A DNA stretch of 64,000 bases from Paraburkholderia panacisoli (GCF_008369935.1 NZ_VTUZ01000001.1:62001-126000), one strand, 5' to 3'; shown: positions 38,512 through 46,992, counted from the stretch's first letter. Notes: a model not told the origin generated them from the letters alone. Numbers and translations: made by a program.

Positions 38512-38925
38512 ATGACAGCGACGATCGAAAAAGTCGTCTTGCCTCCGATTCCGGCGAAGCGCTACTTCACGATTGGTGAGGTTAGCGAGCTATGCGGCGT
38601 GAAACCGCATGTGTTGCGTTACTGGGAGCAGGAGTTCACGCAGTTGAGGCCGGTCAAACGGCGCGGCAACCGGCGGTATTACCAGCACCACGAGGTGCTG
38701 TTGATCCGGCGGATTCGTGAGTTGCTGTACGAGCAGGGCTTCACGATCAACGGCGCGCGCAACCGGCTCGATTCGCATGGTGGCGCGCCTGGGGCGCAGG
38801 CTGCATCGGTCGAAGAAGGCGAGGGTGAGCTGGCCGCGCAGGCGCCTGCTGCGGCGAGTGCCGCGGTGGACGTCGAGCAGTTACGCAAGGAACTGCTGAA
38901 CGTGATCAATTTGTTGAGCCATTAG
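38512..38925 (+). CDS. MerR-family transcriptional regulator
   Basis: A 137-residue protein with an N-terminal MerR helix-turn-helix (about 17-85: [20 protein letters not shown], then [20 protein letters not shown]). The C-terminal part is rich in Ala and Glu and ends [11 protein letters not shown]. There are no cysteines that would suggest metal sensing. MerR genes of this type sit just downstream of ihfA in many beta- and gamma-proteobacteria; the target genes are unknown. Confidence 0.92.
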   Translation: MTATIEKVVLPPIPAKRYFTIGEVSELCGVKPHVLRYWEQEFTQLRPVKRRGNRRYYQHHEVLLIRRIRELLYEQGFTINGARNRLDSHGGAPGAQAASVEEGEGELAAQAPAAASAAVDVEQLRKELLNVINLLSH

Positions 38926-38971
38926 TTCGATTTGCTCGCACGAAACGGTTCTAATCGAATGAAGTGTCTGT

Positions 38972-38977
38972 TATAAT
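38972..38977 (+). promoter_or_regulatory. -10 box of tRNA-Pro
   Basis: A perfect TATAAT ends 11 bp before the tRNA 5' end, the same distance as at tRNA-Val. The -35 region (TTCTAA at 38949) is weak. Confidence 0.6.
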
Positions 38978-38988
38978 TTTGTGCTGTT

Positions 38989-39069
<81 letters not shown>

Positions 39070-39073
39070 AATC

Positions 39074-39108
39074 AAGGCCTTACAAGCATTGCTTGTGAGG
39101 CCTTTTTC
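39074..39108 (+). terminator. Terminator after tRNA-Pro
   Basis: AAGGCCTTACAAGC (39074-39087) pairs with GCTTGTGAGGCCTT (39091-39104), 14 bp with one T-G pair and a 3-base loop, followed by T residues to 39107. Confidence 0.88.
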
Positions 39109-39320
39109 TATTGCTCGGCGCCGTTACCGTCTGGTTACCGGAACGGCGGAAGGTCAGGCCCCTCACGCGAGCGTTATCGAATCGCAGGCAGATTGCGCGC
39201 CGATCGTTCGCGATGACCGGCGTCGCGTGACTACCCATGCGTACGGCGTGTTTGTCTAACCTCGGGGGCCGCTATCGCCAGCAGTGGCGCAGCCCCATCT
39301 TGGCCACCTAGAATAGCTTC

Positions 39321-40139
39321 ATGGCCAAGCTCAACAACATCGATAGCTGGCGGCCCGGTTGCTGGTGCATTGCGCAACTACAGTTGTGCCAGCAGCATAT
39401 CGTGGAAACGCCGACCGAAATCTTCCGCTATCCCGCGCAGTGGGCCTGGTTCGCCTGGCGACCGGCCGGTACGAGCTTGCCGTTCCGCCTCCCGGATGGC
39501 TGGGGGCTCGCGCTCGAAGAGACAGATGCTGCACTCATCGACGAGATCGGAACCGCGCCGGTCTATCTGCTTGATGAAGACGAAGCCGACTGGCCTGCAC
39601 TGATGGACATCCTGCTGGTCTCATCGGATGCCGCGCCATGGCTGCGGCCGATCATCGAAGAACTTCATCGTGTTAAAAGGCAGGCGTTGAAGCAGCGTTA
39701 TATAGCGCTATACGGCGCGAGCGAATCAATCGCGTTCGAGCGTTTCATGCAAATGACCGTTGCACCTGCAACGGATTCTGACGATGCGGTCAACTCGTCG
39801 ACCAGCGATAGAACGCCGCCCGTGGAATTCTGCTCGATCACGCTGACTTCGTATCCCCGCTGTACGGCGACGGTCAAATTCGAGAACGACGGCGGTCTGG
39901 TATTCGACCTGTATGACCGCGATTGCCTGGGAAGCGATAGGGCCGACATGTACCGTGTTGCACCCGAAGCGCTGCCGGGACTCTATGTTGCGATGACGCA
40001 GACGACCGGCGACATCCCCGGCACGCCGGCGGAACTCCTTGCGTCCATTGGCCGGCACTATCCGGCGTGGCACGCCGCGTTCAGCTGGCTCAAAAACTCA
40101 GGCGTTCCATTCACGCACGAAGTCGACCCTTGGGCATAG
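39321..40139 (+). CDS. Hypothetical protein, 272 aa
   Basis: I do not recognise a family. The protein is acidic and soluble, without signal peptide or membrane segment, and rich in Trp in its first 70 residues (SWRPGCWCIAQLQLCQQHIV, AQWAWFAWRPAG). A middle block (about 120-150, HRVKRQALKQRYIALYG) is basic. A gap-like segment near 155-165 (SDDAVNSSTSDR) may be a linker to a C-terminal domain (EFCSITLTSYPRCTATVKFE to the end, with HYPAWHAAFSWL). The ATG at 39321 has no strong ribosome-binding site. It is the first gene after tRNA-Pro and lies 34 bp ahead of the HD-hydrolase gene on the same strand. Confidence 0.65.
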   Translation: MAKLNNIDSWRPGCWCIAQLQLCQQHIVETPTEIFRYPAQWAWFAWRPAGTSLPFRLPDGWGLALEETDAALIDEIGTAPVYLLDEDEADWPALMDILLVSSDAAPWLRPIIEELHRVKRQALKQRYIALYGASESIAFERFMQMTVAPATDSDDAVNSSTSDRTPPVEFCSITLTSYPRCTATVKFENDGGLVFDLYDRDCLGSDRADMYRVAPEALPGLYVAMTQTTGDIPGTPAELLASIGRHYPAWHAAFSWLKNSGVPFTHEVDPWA

Positions 40140-40173
40140 GCACACAATCAAAGCACAACGAAAGGACCAACCC

Positions 40174-40746
40174 ATGCTGACCGAGAAATTTGCCCGCGCG
40201 ACCGCGCTCGCCTTGCAGCTTCACGCGACACAGTTGCGCAAGGGCACGCAGATCCCCTACACGTCGCACCTGCTCGGGGTTGCCAGCCTGGTGCTCGAGA
40301 ACGGCGGCGACGAGGAGCAGGCCATCGCAGGTCTGCTGCACGATGCCATCGAAGACGTTGGGCCAGAGGTCGCGCTGACGATACGCGAGATGTTTGGCGA
40401 TCGCGTGCTGCGCATCGTCGAAGGATGCACCGATGGTGTACCTGATGCATCTGGCCAGAAGCCGGATTGGCGTACCCGCAAGGAAGCGTATCTGGCGCAT
40501 CTGGAGCGCGCGGACGCTGAGGTTCTGCTGGTGTCGGCCTCCGACAAACTGTACAACGCGCGAGCCATCGTTACGGATCTTCATGCGATCGGTCGCGCCG
40601 TATTTGATCGATTTACTGCAGGCCAGGATGGAACGCTTTGGTACTACGGGCAGCTCTCGCGGATTTTCCGGGAGCGGCTGCCGGGGCCTCTATCGAACGA
40701 GATCAAGCGCACCGTGGATCTTATGAGTACGGCTGCGGGGGATTGA
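40174..40746 (+). CDS. HD-domain small-alarmone-hydrolase-like protein (MESH1/SpoT-N type)
   Basis: A 190-residue stand-alone HD protein. H32 (in YTSHLLGVAS), H56-D57 and E60-D61 (in LLHDAIEDVGP), and the late Asp in SASDKLYNARAI match the metal- and nucleotide-site motifs of MESH1 and the hydrolase domain of SpoT. H17-x-x-Q20-x-R22-K23 is also typical of that group. It should therefore remove pyrophosphate from (p)ppGpp or a similar nucleotide, though NADPH phosphatase activity is also known for MESH1. AAAGGA precedes the ATG. It has no synthetase domain. The partner gene upstream is unknown. Confidence 0.85.
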   Translation: MLTEKFARATALALQLHATQLRKGTQIPYTSHLLGVASLVLENGGDEEQAIAGLLHDAIEDVGPEVALTIREMFGDRVLRIVEGCTDGVPDASGQKPDWRTRKEAYLAHLERADAEVLLVSASDKLYNARAIVTDLHAIGRAVFDRFTAGQDGTLWYYGQLSRIFRERLPGPLSNEIKRTVDLMSTAAGD

Positions 40747-41109
40747 TGCCCACGATGAAGCGCGCGTTTGTGGCGGGCCCAAACAATGGCCGCTGCATAT
40801 TCGGGCGGTGACATGAAGGCCGGCCAGTTACGCAGGATGTGCAACTGACGCCAGGCGGCCAGAAACAGCCATTTGACGTCAACGCCCCGATCGTTGACGT
40901 CCATTAGCGGGCCCGGTTCGTCGGTGGGCCGGACGTGGACGTGAGGAAAAAGGTGGACTTGGACCGATGAAGTATTTCGTACGGGGAAGCCGACGCGCGT
41001 TTGGGAGTCGCTCCGTTTTGCACAACAAAGCGCCCGACAGCGCCACAATGCTGTTGCGGTTTCACCGGGGGCGCATTCGATATGCAGGGGGGAGAACTCG
41101 GAGTAAATT
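40747..41109. other. Gene-poor gap with an inverted repeat
   Basis: No convincing gene. A minus-strand open frame (40644-41048) overlaps the HD gene and has no start signal. The notable element is GACGTCAACG (40875-40884) and CGTTGACGTC (40892-40901), a perfect 10-bp inverted repeat with a 7-base spacer. Confidence 0.6.
40875..40901. repeat. Perfect 10-bp inverted repeat GACGTCAACG-N7-CGTTGACGTC
   Basis: The two arms are exact inverse complements. The left arm itself lies in the palindrome TTGACGTCAA (40873-40882). There is no T-run, so it looks more like a protein-binding site or an RNA hairpin than a terminator. Confidence 0.7.
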
Positions 41110-41205
41110 GTGTTTGCACCTGATATCGCCGTTGCCGTAGTCGCCGCAGTGATGGCCGGAGTAGCGTTCGCCTTGTTCTACGACGCGGCCGCCAAAGTTC
41201 GCTAA
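41110..41205 (+). CDS. Possible 31-residue single-pass membrane peptide
   Basis: A GTG-initiated frame reads MFAPDIAVAVVAAVMAGVAF followed by ALFYDAAAKVR. About 20 consecutive hydrophobic residues are flanked by a short N-terminus and a basic end. GGAG stands six bases before the GTG, a proper ribosome-binding site. It lies 27 bp upstream of the next gene on the same strand, so the two may be cotranscribed. Too small for family recognition. Confidence 0.45.
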   Translation: MFAPDIAVAVVAAVMAGVAFALFYDAAAKVR

Positions 41206-41232
41206 CCAGTCACCTCGACTCTGGAGAACCTC

Positions 41233-41631
41233 ATGACAGATATCGCACTTGCACGCAAAGATGCCTGCCTCGCAGTGGTTCATGCGGTATTGACGGACTT
41301 GATTGACGACAGCAATCTAATCGACGCGGCTCTACGTGTTGCGGATTACCTGGTAGATGATCTTGAAGGCAAGATCACCGAGACCGACGCCGTACTACTG
41401 GCTGTCACCGCACTAAGCAAAGTTAATCGCGCGATTCGTGAGTGGTACGACGTGGACGGCAACTCGATGGACGCGATGAGAGTCGCAGACTTTGTCATCG
41501 ATGAAGAAATGAACGGGTACGACCGCGCAACCAACCCACGTGAAACGACTTCGTCCGCGGAAAGAATCCAGGCACGAGAGGCCGCAGTGATTAGGCCAAT
41601 GGGATCACCGGTGCGGCCCGTTCACCACTGA
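41233..41631 (+). CDS. Hypothetical protein, 132 aa
   Basis: An acidic, helix-rich protein without signal peptide or membrane segment: LARKDACLAVVHAVLTDLID, then ADYLVDDLEGKITETDAVLL, DGNSMDAMRVADFVIDEEMN. Its last 30 residues are polar and probably disordered. CTGGAGAACCTC before the ATG is a good ribosome-binding site. A hairpin with arms GTTTCC/GGAAAC (41660-41677) follows. I do not recognise a family. Confidence 0.65.
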   Translation: MTDIALARKDACLAVVHAVLTDLIDDSNLIDAALRVADYLVDDLEGKITETDAVLLAVTALSKVNRAIREWYDVDGNSMDAMRVADFVIDEEMNGYDRATNPRETTSSAERIQAREAAVIRPMGSPVRPVHH

Positions 41632-41969
41632 GGCGCGAGCCTTGCCGATGCGGGCAGGAGTTTCCGCGGCGGGAAACCGGGAGCGGGTGCGCGTCGCACC
41701 GACTCGCCACGCCTAGCCGTGGCTCCAGGTCGCGCCTGCCAGTTCGGGAAACCGCTCTTCAACTGCCTGATGGAGCGCCCGTTGAAGTTTGGAGCCGGCC
41801 ATTGCCGTCGTCGCGCTCGGGATGCCCGGACGAAACCGGAAGGGTTCGATTTCCCCGCCTTTGCCTCGCCCAAAGTGCTTCGGCCCCCAAAGGGCGCAAG
41901 CTGGAACCAGAAGACACGATTGTGCTGCGGCCTTCGACTTCACCGAAGGGTAAGCGGCAAGCTCCCGGC
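41632..41969. other. Gene-poor gap
   Basis: Contains a short hairpin (GTTTCC at 41660-41665 with GGAAAC at 41672-41677) and several overlapping open frames on both strands with no start signal and no recognisable family. None is supported. Confidence 0.5.
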
Positions 41970-42161
41970 CTAGCGACGCCCGCTGCGGCCCCACACGTAG
42001 CGCACCCAACGTTGCCACCTGCTGCGCTGCGGAGCGATAGCGTTGCGCGATGCCTGCTCTTCACGGTCGCGCTCGACGCTCTTCTGCACCTGTTCGTGGA
42101 TCTGACGCAACGTCAACCCGCCCGGGCCTTTCAGTTTGTCTGGATCGGAGTCGTCTGTCAT
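41970..42161 (-). CDS. Hypothetical small basic protein, 63 aa
   Basis: The frame begins MTDDSDPDKLKGPGGLTLRQ, continues with a charged helix (EQVQKSVERDREEQASRN) and ends in an Arg/Trp-rich segment (RSRWQRWVRYVWGRSGRR). The composition is protein-like and the codons are typical. An ACAGGCC stretch before the ATG is only a modest ribosome-binding site. It is divergent from the ABC exporter gene. Confidence 0.5.
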   Translation of the reverse strand: MTDDSDPDKLKGPGGLTLRQIHEQVQKSVERDREEQASRNAIAPQRSRWQRWVRYVWGRSGRR

Positions 42162-42397
42162 GGAAATGGCCTGTTCCCGATGAGTCGATTCGATCTTGAT
42201 CCAGATGCACTGTCGCGGCAAGCACGTAAAGCAGTCTGCCGACTCGCTTGTATCTGCGCAGGCTGGCAAGAATTCAGGACGATGCGTGGCGGACCTTGGA
42301 AGCACTCAAGGACCAGCACCGGGCTTTTACGTGAACCGCCTTCGAATGCGTAGGACTGGCACAATCGAGAGGATATTCGATCCGCTTGGGAATCCAC

Positions 42398-44227
42398 ATG
42401 CCAGACGCTGTTACGTCTTCGCCGTTTTCGCGTCTTTCACCTCGTATCGGCCCCCTGTTTGCGTTGTTTCCCTTCCTGCGCCCTTACGCCGGGCGCTGGG
42501 CGCTCGCGTTTCTGGCGCTTGTGACGTCGGCGGGTGCCACACTGGTGTTGCCGGTGGCGTTTAAATACCTGATCGATCGTGGCTTCGCCGGGGGCGACCG
42601 GGCGCACATCGATCGTTATTTCCTCGCGCTATTCGTCGTTTCTCTGGTACTGGCCGGCGCCACGGCGTTGCGCTTTTACCTCGTGTCATGGCTGGGCGAG
42701 CGGGTCACGGCCGACTTGCGGCGTGCGGTCTACGACCACGTACTGGGGATGAGCCCGCAGTTCTTCGAGACCACGCAGACAGGCGAGGTGCTGTCACGGC
42801 TCACCACCGACACCACGTTGATCCAGACGGTGGTCGGGACCAGCCTGTCGCTCGGATTGCGCAACTTCTTCCTGTTGACCGGTGGCGTGGCGATGCTGGC
42901 GGTGACGAGCCCGGTGCTGTCCGGCTACATCATCGCGACGCTGGTCGTAGTGGTCGCGCCTATCGTGATCTTCGGCCGGCGCGTGCGGCGCCTCTCGCGC
43001 GCAAGCCAGGACAAGATCGCGAACACGAGCGCGCTGGCGGGCGAGGTGCTCAATGCCATGCCGACCGTACAGTCGTATACTCAGGAGCCTTTCGAGGCGC
43101 ATCGGTTCGCCGGCGCGGTAGAGGCAGCCTTTGATACCGCGCTCACGCGCATTCGCGCTCGCGCCTGGCTGACCGCCGTGGTGATCGTGCTAGTGTTCAG
43201 CGCCGTCGTATTCGTGCTGTGGCTCGGGGCGCAGGCGGTGCTGGCCGGGCGGATGACGGCGGGCCAATTGTCCCAGTTCATCCTCTACGCAGTGTTCACG
43301 GCCGGCGCCGTGGGAGCGGTCGCCGAGGTGTGGGGCGATCTGCAGCGTGCGGCCGGCGCCACCGAACGTTTGCTGCAATTGCTGGCGGCGCGCTCGCCGG
43401 TGGTGGAGGCCGAGACCACGGTCGCGCTGCCTGCGCGAGGCGAGGGCATCCGCTTCGACAACGTCAACTTCTCATATCCGTCGCGCCCCGGCATTGCCGC
43501 GCTTTCAGCACTCTCGCTCGATGTCCGCCCGGGCGAACATGTCGCCTTGGTCGGCCCGTCCGGCGCGGGCAAGACCACGCTGTTCCAACTGTTGCTGCGC
43601 TTTTACGACCCGCAATCCGGCCGCATACTGATCAACGGCGTCTCGACGCGCGACGTGCCGCTCGTCGACTTGCGCAAGGAGATCGGCGTGGTGCTGCAGG
43701 AATCAGTGATCTTTTCTGGGAGCGTGCTCGATAACATCCGCTATGGCGCTCCCGACGCAACCCTCGCGCAAGTGCAACGGGCTGCCGACATGGCCGCTGC
43801 GGCCGGCTTTATCGAAGAACTGCCGCGAGGCTACGACACCTTTCTCGGCGAGCGAGGCGTGCGACTGTCTGGCGGACAGCGACAGCGCATTGCGATCGCC
43901 CGCGCGATCCTGAAGAATCCACCCATCCTGCTGTTGGACGAAGCCACCAGTGCGCTCGATGCCGCCAGCGAAAGGCTGGTGCAAAAGGCATTGGACAATG
44001 CCTCGCAGAACCGCACCACACTGGTCATCGCACACCGCCTCGCGACCGTTCAGCAGGCCGATCGCATTGTCGTGCTGGAACAGGGGCGAATCGTCGCGCA
44101 AGGTCGTCACGCTGAACTCCTTTTGAGCTCCCCGCTTTATGCCCAGCTTGCTGCGTTGCAGTTTGGCGAGCAGTTGGGGCAGACGGCGCAGCGAGGCGCT
44201 GTGAGCGACCACGTTGGCTTGGCGTGA
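42398..44227 (+). CDS. ABC exporter half-transporter (MsbA/ABCB-like)
   Basis: A 609-residue protein with fused membrane and ATPase domains. Residues about 25-330 hold six helices of an ABC_membrane domain (RVTADLRRAVYDHVLGMSPQ, FFETTQTGEVLSRLTTDT). Residues about 360-590 form the ATPase: Walker A GPSGAGKTT, signature LSGGQRQRIAIARA, Walker B ILLLDEATSALD, and the H-loop IAHRLATVQ. It probably works as a homodimer exporting a lipid or amphiphile. The start MPDAVTSSPF is chosen because GGGAA lies upstream; an ATG four codons earlier overlaps that site. No partner gene indicates the substrate. Confidence 0.93.
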   Translation: MPDAVTSSPFSRLSPRIGPLFALFPFLRPYAGRWALAFLALVTSAGATLVLPVAFKYLIDRGFAGGDRAHIDRYFLALFVVSLVLAGATALRFYLVSWLGERVTADLRRAVYDHVLGMSPQFFETTQTGEVLSRLTTDTTLIQTVVGTSLSLGLRNFFLLTGGVAMLAVTSPVLSGYIIATLVVVVAPIVIFGRRVRRLSRASQDKIANTSALAGEVLNAMPTVQSYTQEPFEAHRFAGAVEAAFDTALTRIRARAWLTAVVIVLVFSAVVFVLWLGAQAVLAGRMTAGQLSQFILYAVFTAGAVGAVAEVWGDLQRAAGATERLLQLLAARSPVVEAETTVALPARGEGIRFDNVNFSYPSRPGIAALSALSLDVRPGEHVALVGPSGAGKTTLFQLLLRFYDPQSGRILINGVSTRDVPLVDLRKEIGVVLQESVIFSGSVLDNIRYGAPDATLAQVQRAADMAAAAGFIEELPRGYDTFLGERGVRLSGGQRQRIAIARAILKNPPILLLDEATSALDAASERLVQKALDNASQNRTTLVIAHRLATVQQADRIVVLEQGRIVAQGRHAELLLSSPLYAQLAALQFGEQLGQTAQRGAVSDHVGLA

Positions 44228-44453
44228 ATTTGCGAAAATAAGCGTGGGGTCCCATCACCGGGAAAGAACGGGATTACTGCGACGCCCCGAACTTGCGGCC
44301 CGAGGACGAGTCCAGGCCGCCCTTGACCTGTCCATAGCCGCCAGGACGGCGCCGGTGGGTGCAATCGGTGCGCCCCTTGGGAACGCTCGTTGCTTGAACC
44401 TTGGTCTACGGTTTCAGTTTGGGCGCCGTCGTGCCGCGGACAAAGGTGATCGG

Positions 44454-45260
44454 ATGAGACTTCGCGTGGGTTATGAATTGGTGTACGAGTGTCCGCAATC
44501 GACGCCGATGCTGCTGATGCTGAACACGCACTTTTCCCGTGCGCGGGACATGCTCGTTCCAGATCTCATCAACACCCAGCCGCGGGTGTCATTACGGCAG
44601 TATCAGGACTCGTTCGGCAACCTCTGCACACGTCTCACGGCCCCGCCTGGCGTGATGACGCTGTCGGCGCGAGGCGTATTCGAGGTGCCTCCGAATCACG
44701 AACTGCCAGGGTCCAACGACTATCAACATCCGATCGAAGAGCTACCCGACGAATGCATGATGTTCCTGCTCGGCAGCCGTTACTGTGAGACCGATCTGCT
44801 CTCCGCGACCGCGTGGCGACTCTTCGGCCATACGCAGCTTGGGCGACGCCGCGTGCAGGCGATTTGCGACTTCGTGCACAACCATGTCCGCTTCGACTAT
44901 AACTGCGCACGGCCCACGAAAACGGCGTGGCAGACGTGGCAGGATGGTGCGGGGGTCTGCCGCGATTACGCCCACCTCGCAGTCGCATTGTGCCGCGCGA
45001 TGAACATTCCGGCGCGCTACTGCACGGGTTATATCAGCGATGTGGGTCTTCCGCCTCCCTACGCGCCGATGGATTTCTGCGCATGGTTCGAGGCGTTTTT
45101 GGGCAATAACTGGGAGACTTTCGACCCGCGGAACAACGCGCCGCGTACGGGGCGGATCCTGATGGCGCGCGGCCGCGACGCTGCCGATGTCGCGATCAGC
45201 AATACATTTGGCTCTTCGCTGCTCAGCAGATTCACAGTCGTCTGCGAGCCGGATGGTTGA
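44454..45260 (+). CDS. Transglutaminase-like cysteine protein
   Basis: A 268-residue protein of the bacterial transglutaminase-like superfamily. The N-terminal beta part is about residues 1-130 (MRLRVGYELVYECPQSTPML). The catalytic-fold part has Cys169 in DGAGVCRDYAHLAVALCRAM, typical of the active-site Cys, and an Asp in NWETFDPRNNAPRTGRIL. At the place of the usual catalytic His there is Cys209 (MDFCAWFEAFL). It continues GRILMARGRDAADVAISNTF as in its relatives. A GGTGATCGG before the ATG is a weak ribosome-binding site. No signal peptide is seen. It could be a peptidase or a non-catalytic binding protein. Confidence 0.85.
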   Translation: MRLRVGYELVYECPQSTPMLLMLNTHFSRARDMLVPDLINTQPRVSLRQYQDSFGNLCTRLTAPPGVMTLSARGVFEVPPNHELPGSNDYQHPIEELPDECMMFLLGSRYCETDLLSATAWRLFGHTQLGRRRVQAICDFVHNHVRFDYNCARPTKTAWQTWQDGAGVCRDYAHLAVALCRAMNIPARYCTGYISDVGLPPPYAPMDFCAWFEAFLGNNWETFDPRNNAPRTGRILMARGRDAADVAISNTFGSSLLSRFTVVCEPDG

Positions 45261-45419
45261 TTGCACGAGTGACTTGCCACGCCTGCGTGCAAGCAATGCG
45301 CCCCGCAAAGCAGGTAGCGGGCACGATCGCGGACAAGTCAAATAACACCCAGATATAACAGGCTCGATCATTCATTCACTAGCAGGTGGTTCTTTTCAAG
45401 CAGCCACCGCGCGACAAGC

Positions 45420-45875
45420 ATGCGCAAACGTCCGTCAGCCAGACTACTGATCACCACGCCGCAGCACCGAGTGCTGCTGTTCCGCTTCGTTCACGAGACT
45501 GGCGTCCTCGCCGGCAAGGCCTACTGGGCGACGCCTGGTGGAGGTGTCGAGGACGGAGAAACGTTCGCGCAAGCCGCGATGCGAGAACTCCGTGAAGAAA
45601 CGGGGATTCACGCGGAGCAGGTTGCTGGACCGGTCGGATCGCGCGAAGTGTTGCTCCAGCTACCAGATGGCGAAAAGGTTCTCGCCATCGAACAATACTT
45701 CGTCGCGCACACGGACACGGAATCCATTTCACGTGACGGCTAGACCGCGCAAGAACGCGAAGTCATGGCAGATCATGGATGGTGGAGCCTTGATGAACTG
45801 CGTTTTACCAACGAGACTATCTATCCGGAAGGCCTGATCGAAATGCTGAACGCGGCGGGGATGTTCGGCACATGA
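45420..45875 (+). pseudogene. NUDIX hydrolase interrupted by an in-frame TAG
   Basis: The first 107 codons (MRKRPSARLLITTPQHRVLL onward) contain a perfect Nudix box, GGGVEDGETFAQAAMRELRE followed by ETGI, matching G-x5-E-x7-RE-x2-EE-x-G. A TAG stop at 45741-45743 follows SISRDG, yet the same frame continues without shift for 43 more codons: TAQEREVMADHGWWSLDELR, then FTNETIYPEGLIEMLNAAGM, to a TGA at 45873. That continuation is the normal C-terminus of this NUDIX group, where a Trp (TGG) would be expected at the stop. It is a single nonsense change, real or a sequencing error. Confidence 0.85.
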
Positions 45876-45973
45876 ACGGCCGCGTTGCAGCAAAGCAGCT
45901 GACCGGAGCGGCTCGATGCTGGTCTGTCGCGCCCGGTCGCTGCTGAGCCAGCAGGGCTCCGCCGGGCTTGATT

Positions 45974-46012
45974 GGACATGGCGATCGATCGGTTTGATCG
46001 ATCGCCATGTCC
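45974..46012. repeat. Perfect 17-bp inverted repeat with 5-base loop
   Basis: GGACATGGCGATCGATC (45974-45990), loop GGTTT, GATCGATCGCCATGTCC (45996-46012). Perfectly complementary arms with CGATCG palindromes inside. It lies between the broken NUDIX gene and the next gene, 53 bp before its ATG. There is no T-run after it. Confidence 0.9.
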
Positions 46013-46064
46013 TCCACAGAGCAATCGGCAACTTGGACCTATACTGGGGCACCTGGAGGATTCA

Positions 46065-46868
46065 ATGGCCGATCACGACAGACTGCATCCACTCCGTCCG
46101 CTCCTGAAAAATTGGGTTTGGGAGCATGGTCGAATCGGGACTCGCTATTTGGATTGCGTTGATGGCGAGATCAAGTTTGATGAAGGCAAGAAATCGCATT
46201 TCGCAGCCGAGAAATATACCTACGTGCCCCTTGGCAAGGACGCTCCAGACGATGTATCTGAGGACGGTCCTGCGATCCAGGAGGCGGGACTCGCGCGGTT
46301 TTTGCGGGCTGCGCAGTTGGGCAAGCCAGAGGAAGCCGGTTCTGTAGCGGAGGTTCAACGCGCAGTGCAGGACTGCGTTGCACTTGGCCTGTTCAGCGCA
46401 TATCAATGGGAGGCTCGAGAGGCATTTGCCCGCTACGCGCAGGAACCCATGTTCGAGGACGAGATCCGCGCGGCGGTAGTCGACGACATCCGGCGTATTT
46501 ACGCCGGCATGCCGGAACAACTGGCGCTGTACGATTTCAGTGTGCTTTACGGCTTGCCCATGCCGCTGCTTATCAGCGAGGCGCCCTTCATCGACTGGCG
46601 CGTGCGCGCCAGTCCGGCACTTCCGTTTGTATCGCTTCCGCTGGGACCTTACTGCCTGCTGGTAGGCGCGCCGTCGGGCAGGCAAAGCCGGGTCGGCCCG
46701 GTGGTCTGGAAGGCAGCTGCCGCGATGGGCCCGTTGAAGGACCACAACCGCCGGATCGCGGAGCACGCGCGTCTGTGGCTGGTGGCGACTACTGACGACC
46801 AACTCGTCGCTGCACAAAGCCGCATTGCTGCGGCCACGGGCTCCAGGCAAGAGGATCCGAAGCGCTAA
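46065..46868 (+). CDS. Hypothetical protein, 267 aa (weak resemblance to DUF4238)
   Basis: A soluble protein starting MADHDRLHPLRPLLKNWVWE, with CTGGAGGATTCA as a good ribosome-binding site. Features include an early segment GTRYLDCVDGEIKFDEGKKS, a helical middle (EVQRAVQDCVALGLFSAYQW), and a C-terminal part with LYGLPMPLLISEAPFIDW, PFVSLPLGPYCLLVGAP and HARLWLVATTDDQLVA. The order of these hydrophobic strands loosely recalls DUF4238, but the family's N-terminal HYVPxxYLR motif is missing. No recognised neighbour. The strong inverted repeat just upstream may affect its expression. Confidence 0.65.
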   Translation: MADHDRLHPLRPLLKNWVWEHGRIGTRYLDCVDGEIKFDEGKKSHFAAEKYTYVPLGKDAPDDVSEDGPAIQEAGLARFLRAAQLGKPEEAGSVAEVQRAVQDCVALGLFSAYQWEAREAFARYAQEPMFEDEIRAAVVDDIRRIYAGMPEQLALYDFSVLYGLPMPLLISEAPFIDWRVRASPALPFVSLPLGPYCLLVGAPSGRQSRVGPVVWKAAAAMGPLKDHNRRIAEHARLWLVATTDDQLVAAQSRIAAATGSRQEDPKR

Positions 46869-46992
46869 AGAAGACTGTCGGCGGCGGGTGAGATTTGAGC
46901 AGTAGCCCTTTTGCCCGGCGGGTGGCTACTGGTCTATCCATATCGCGGGATCGCTGGTGTCCGTGTTTGGCCGTACCCGCGTCCTCAAGAGC

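Noticed and set aside
40644..41048. Minus-strand 134-codon frame after the HD gene
   Set aside because: Overlaps the end of the HD-hydrolase gene, lacks a ribosome-binding site and shows no family character.
41713..42018. Minus-strand 101-codon frame ending ELAGATWSHG
   Set aside because: Overlaps the better-supported 63-residue gene and has no start signal; competing frames in the same stretch look equally (un)convincing.
44281..44453. Possible remnant gene between the ABC exporter and the transglutaminase gene
   Set aside because: Open frames are short, disagree between strands and show no recognisable motif.
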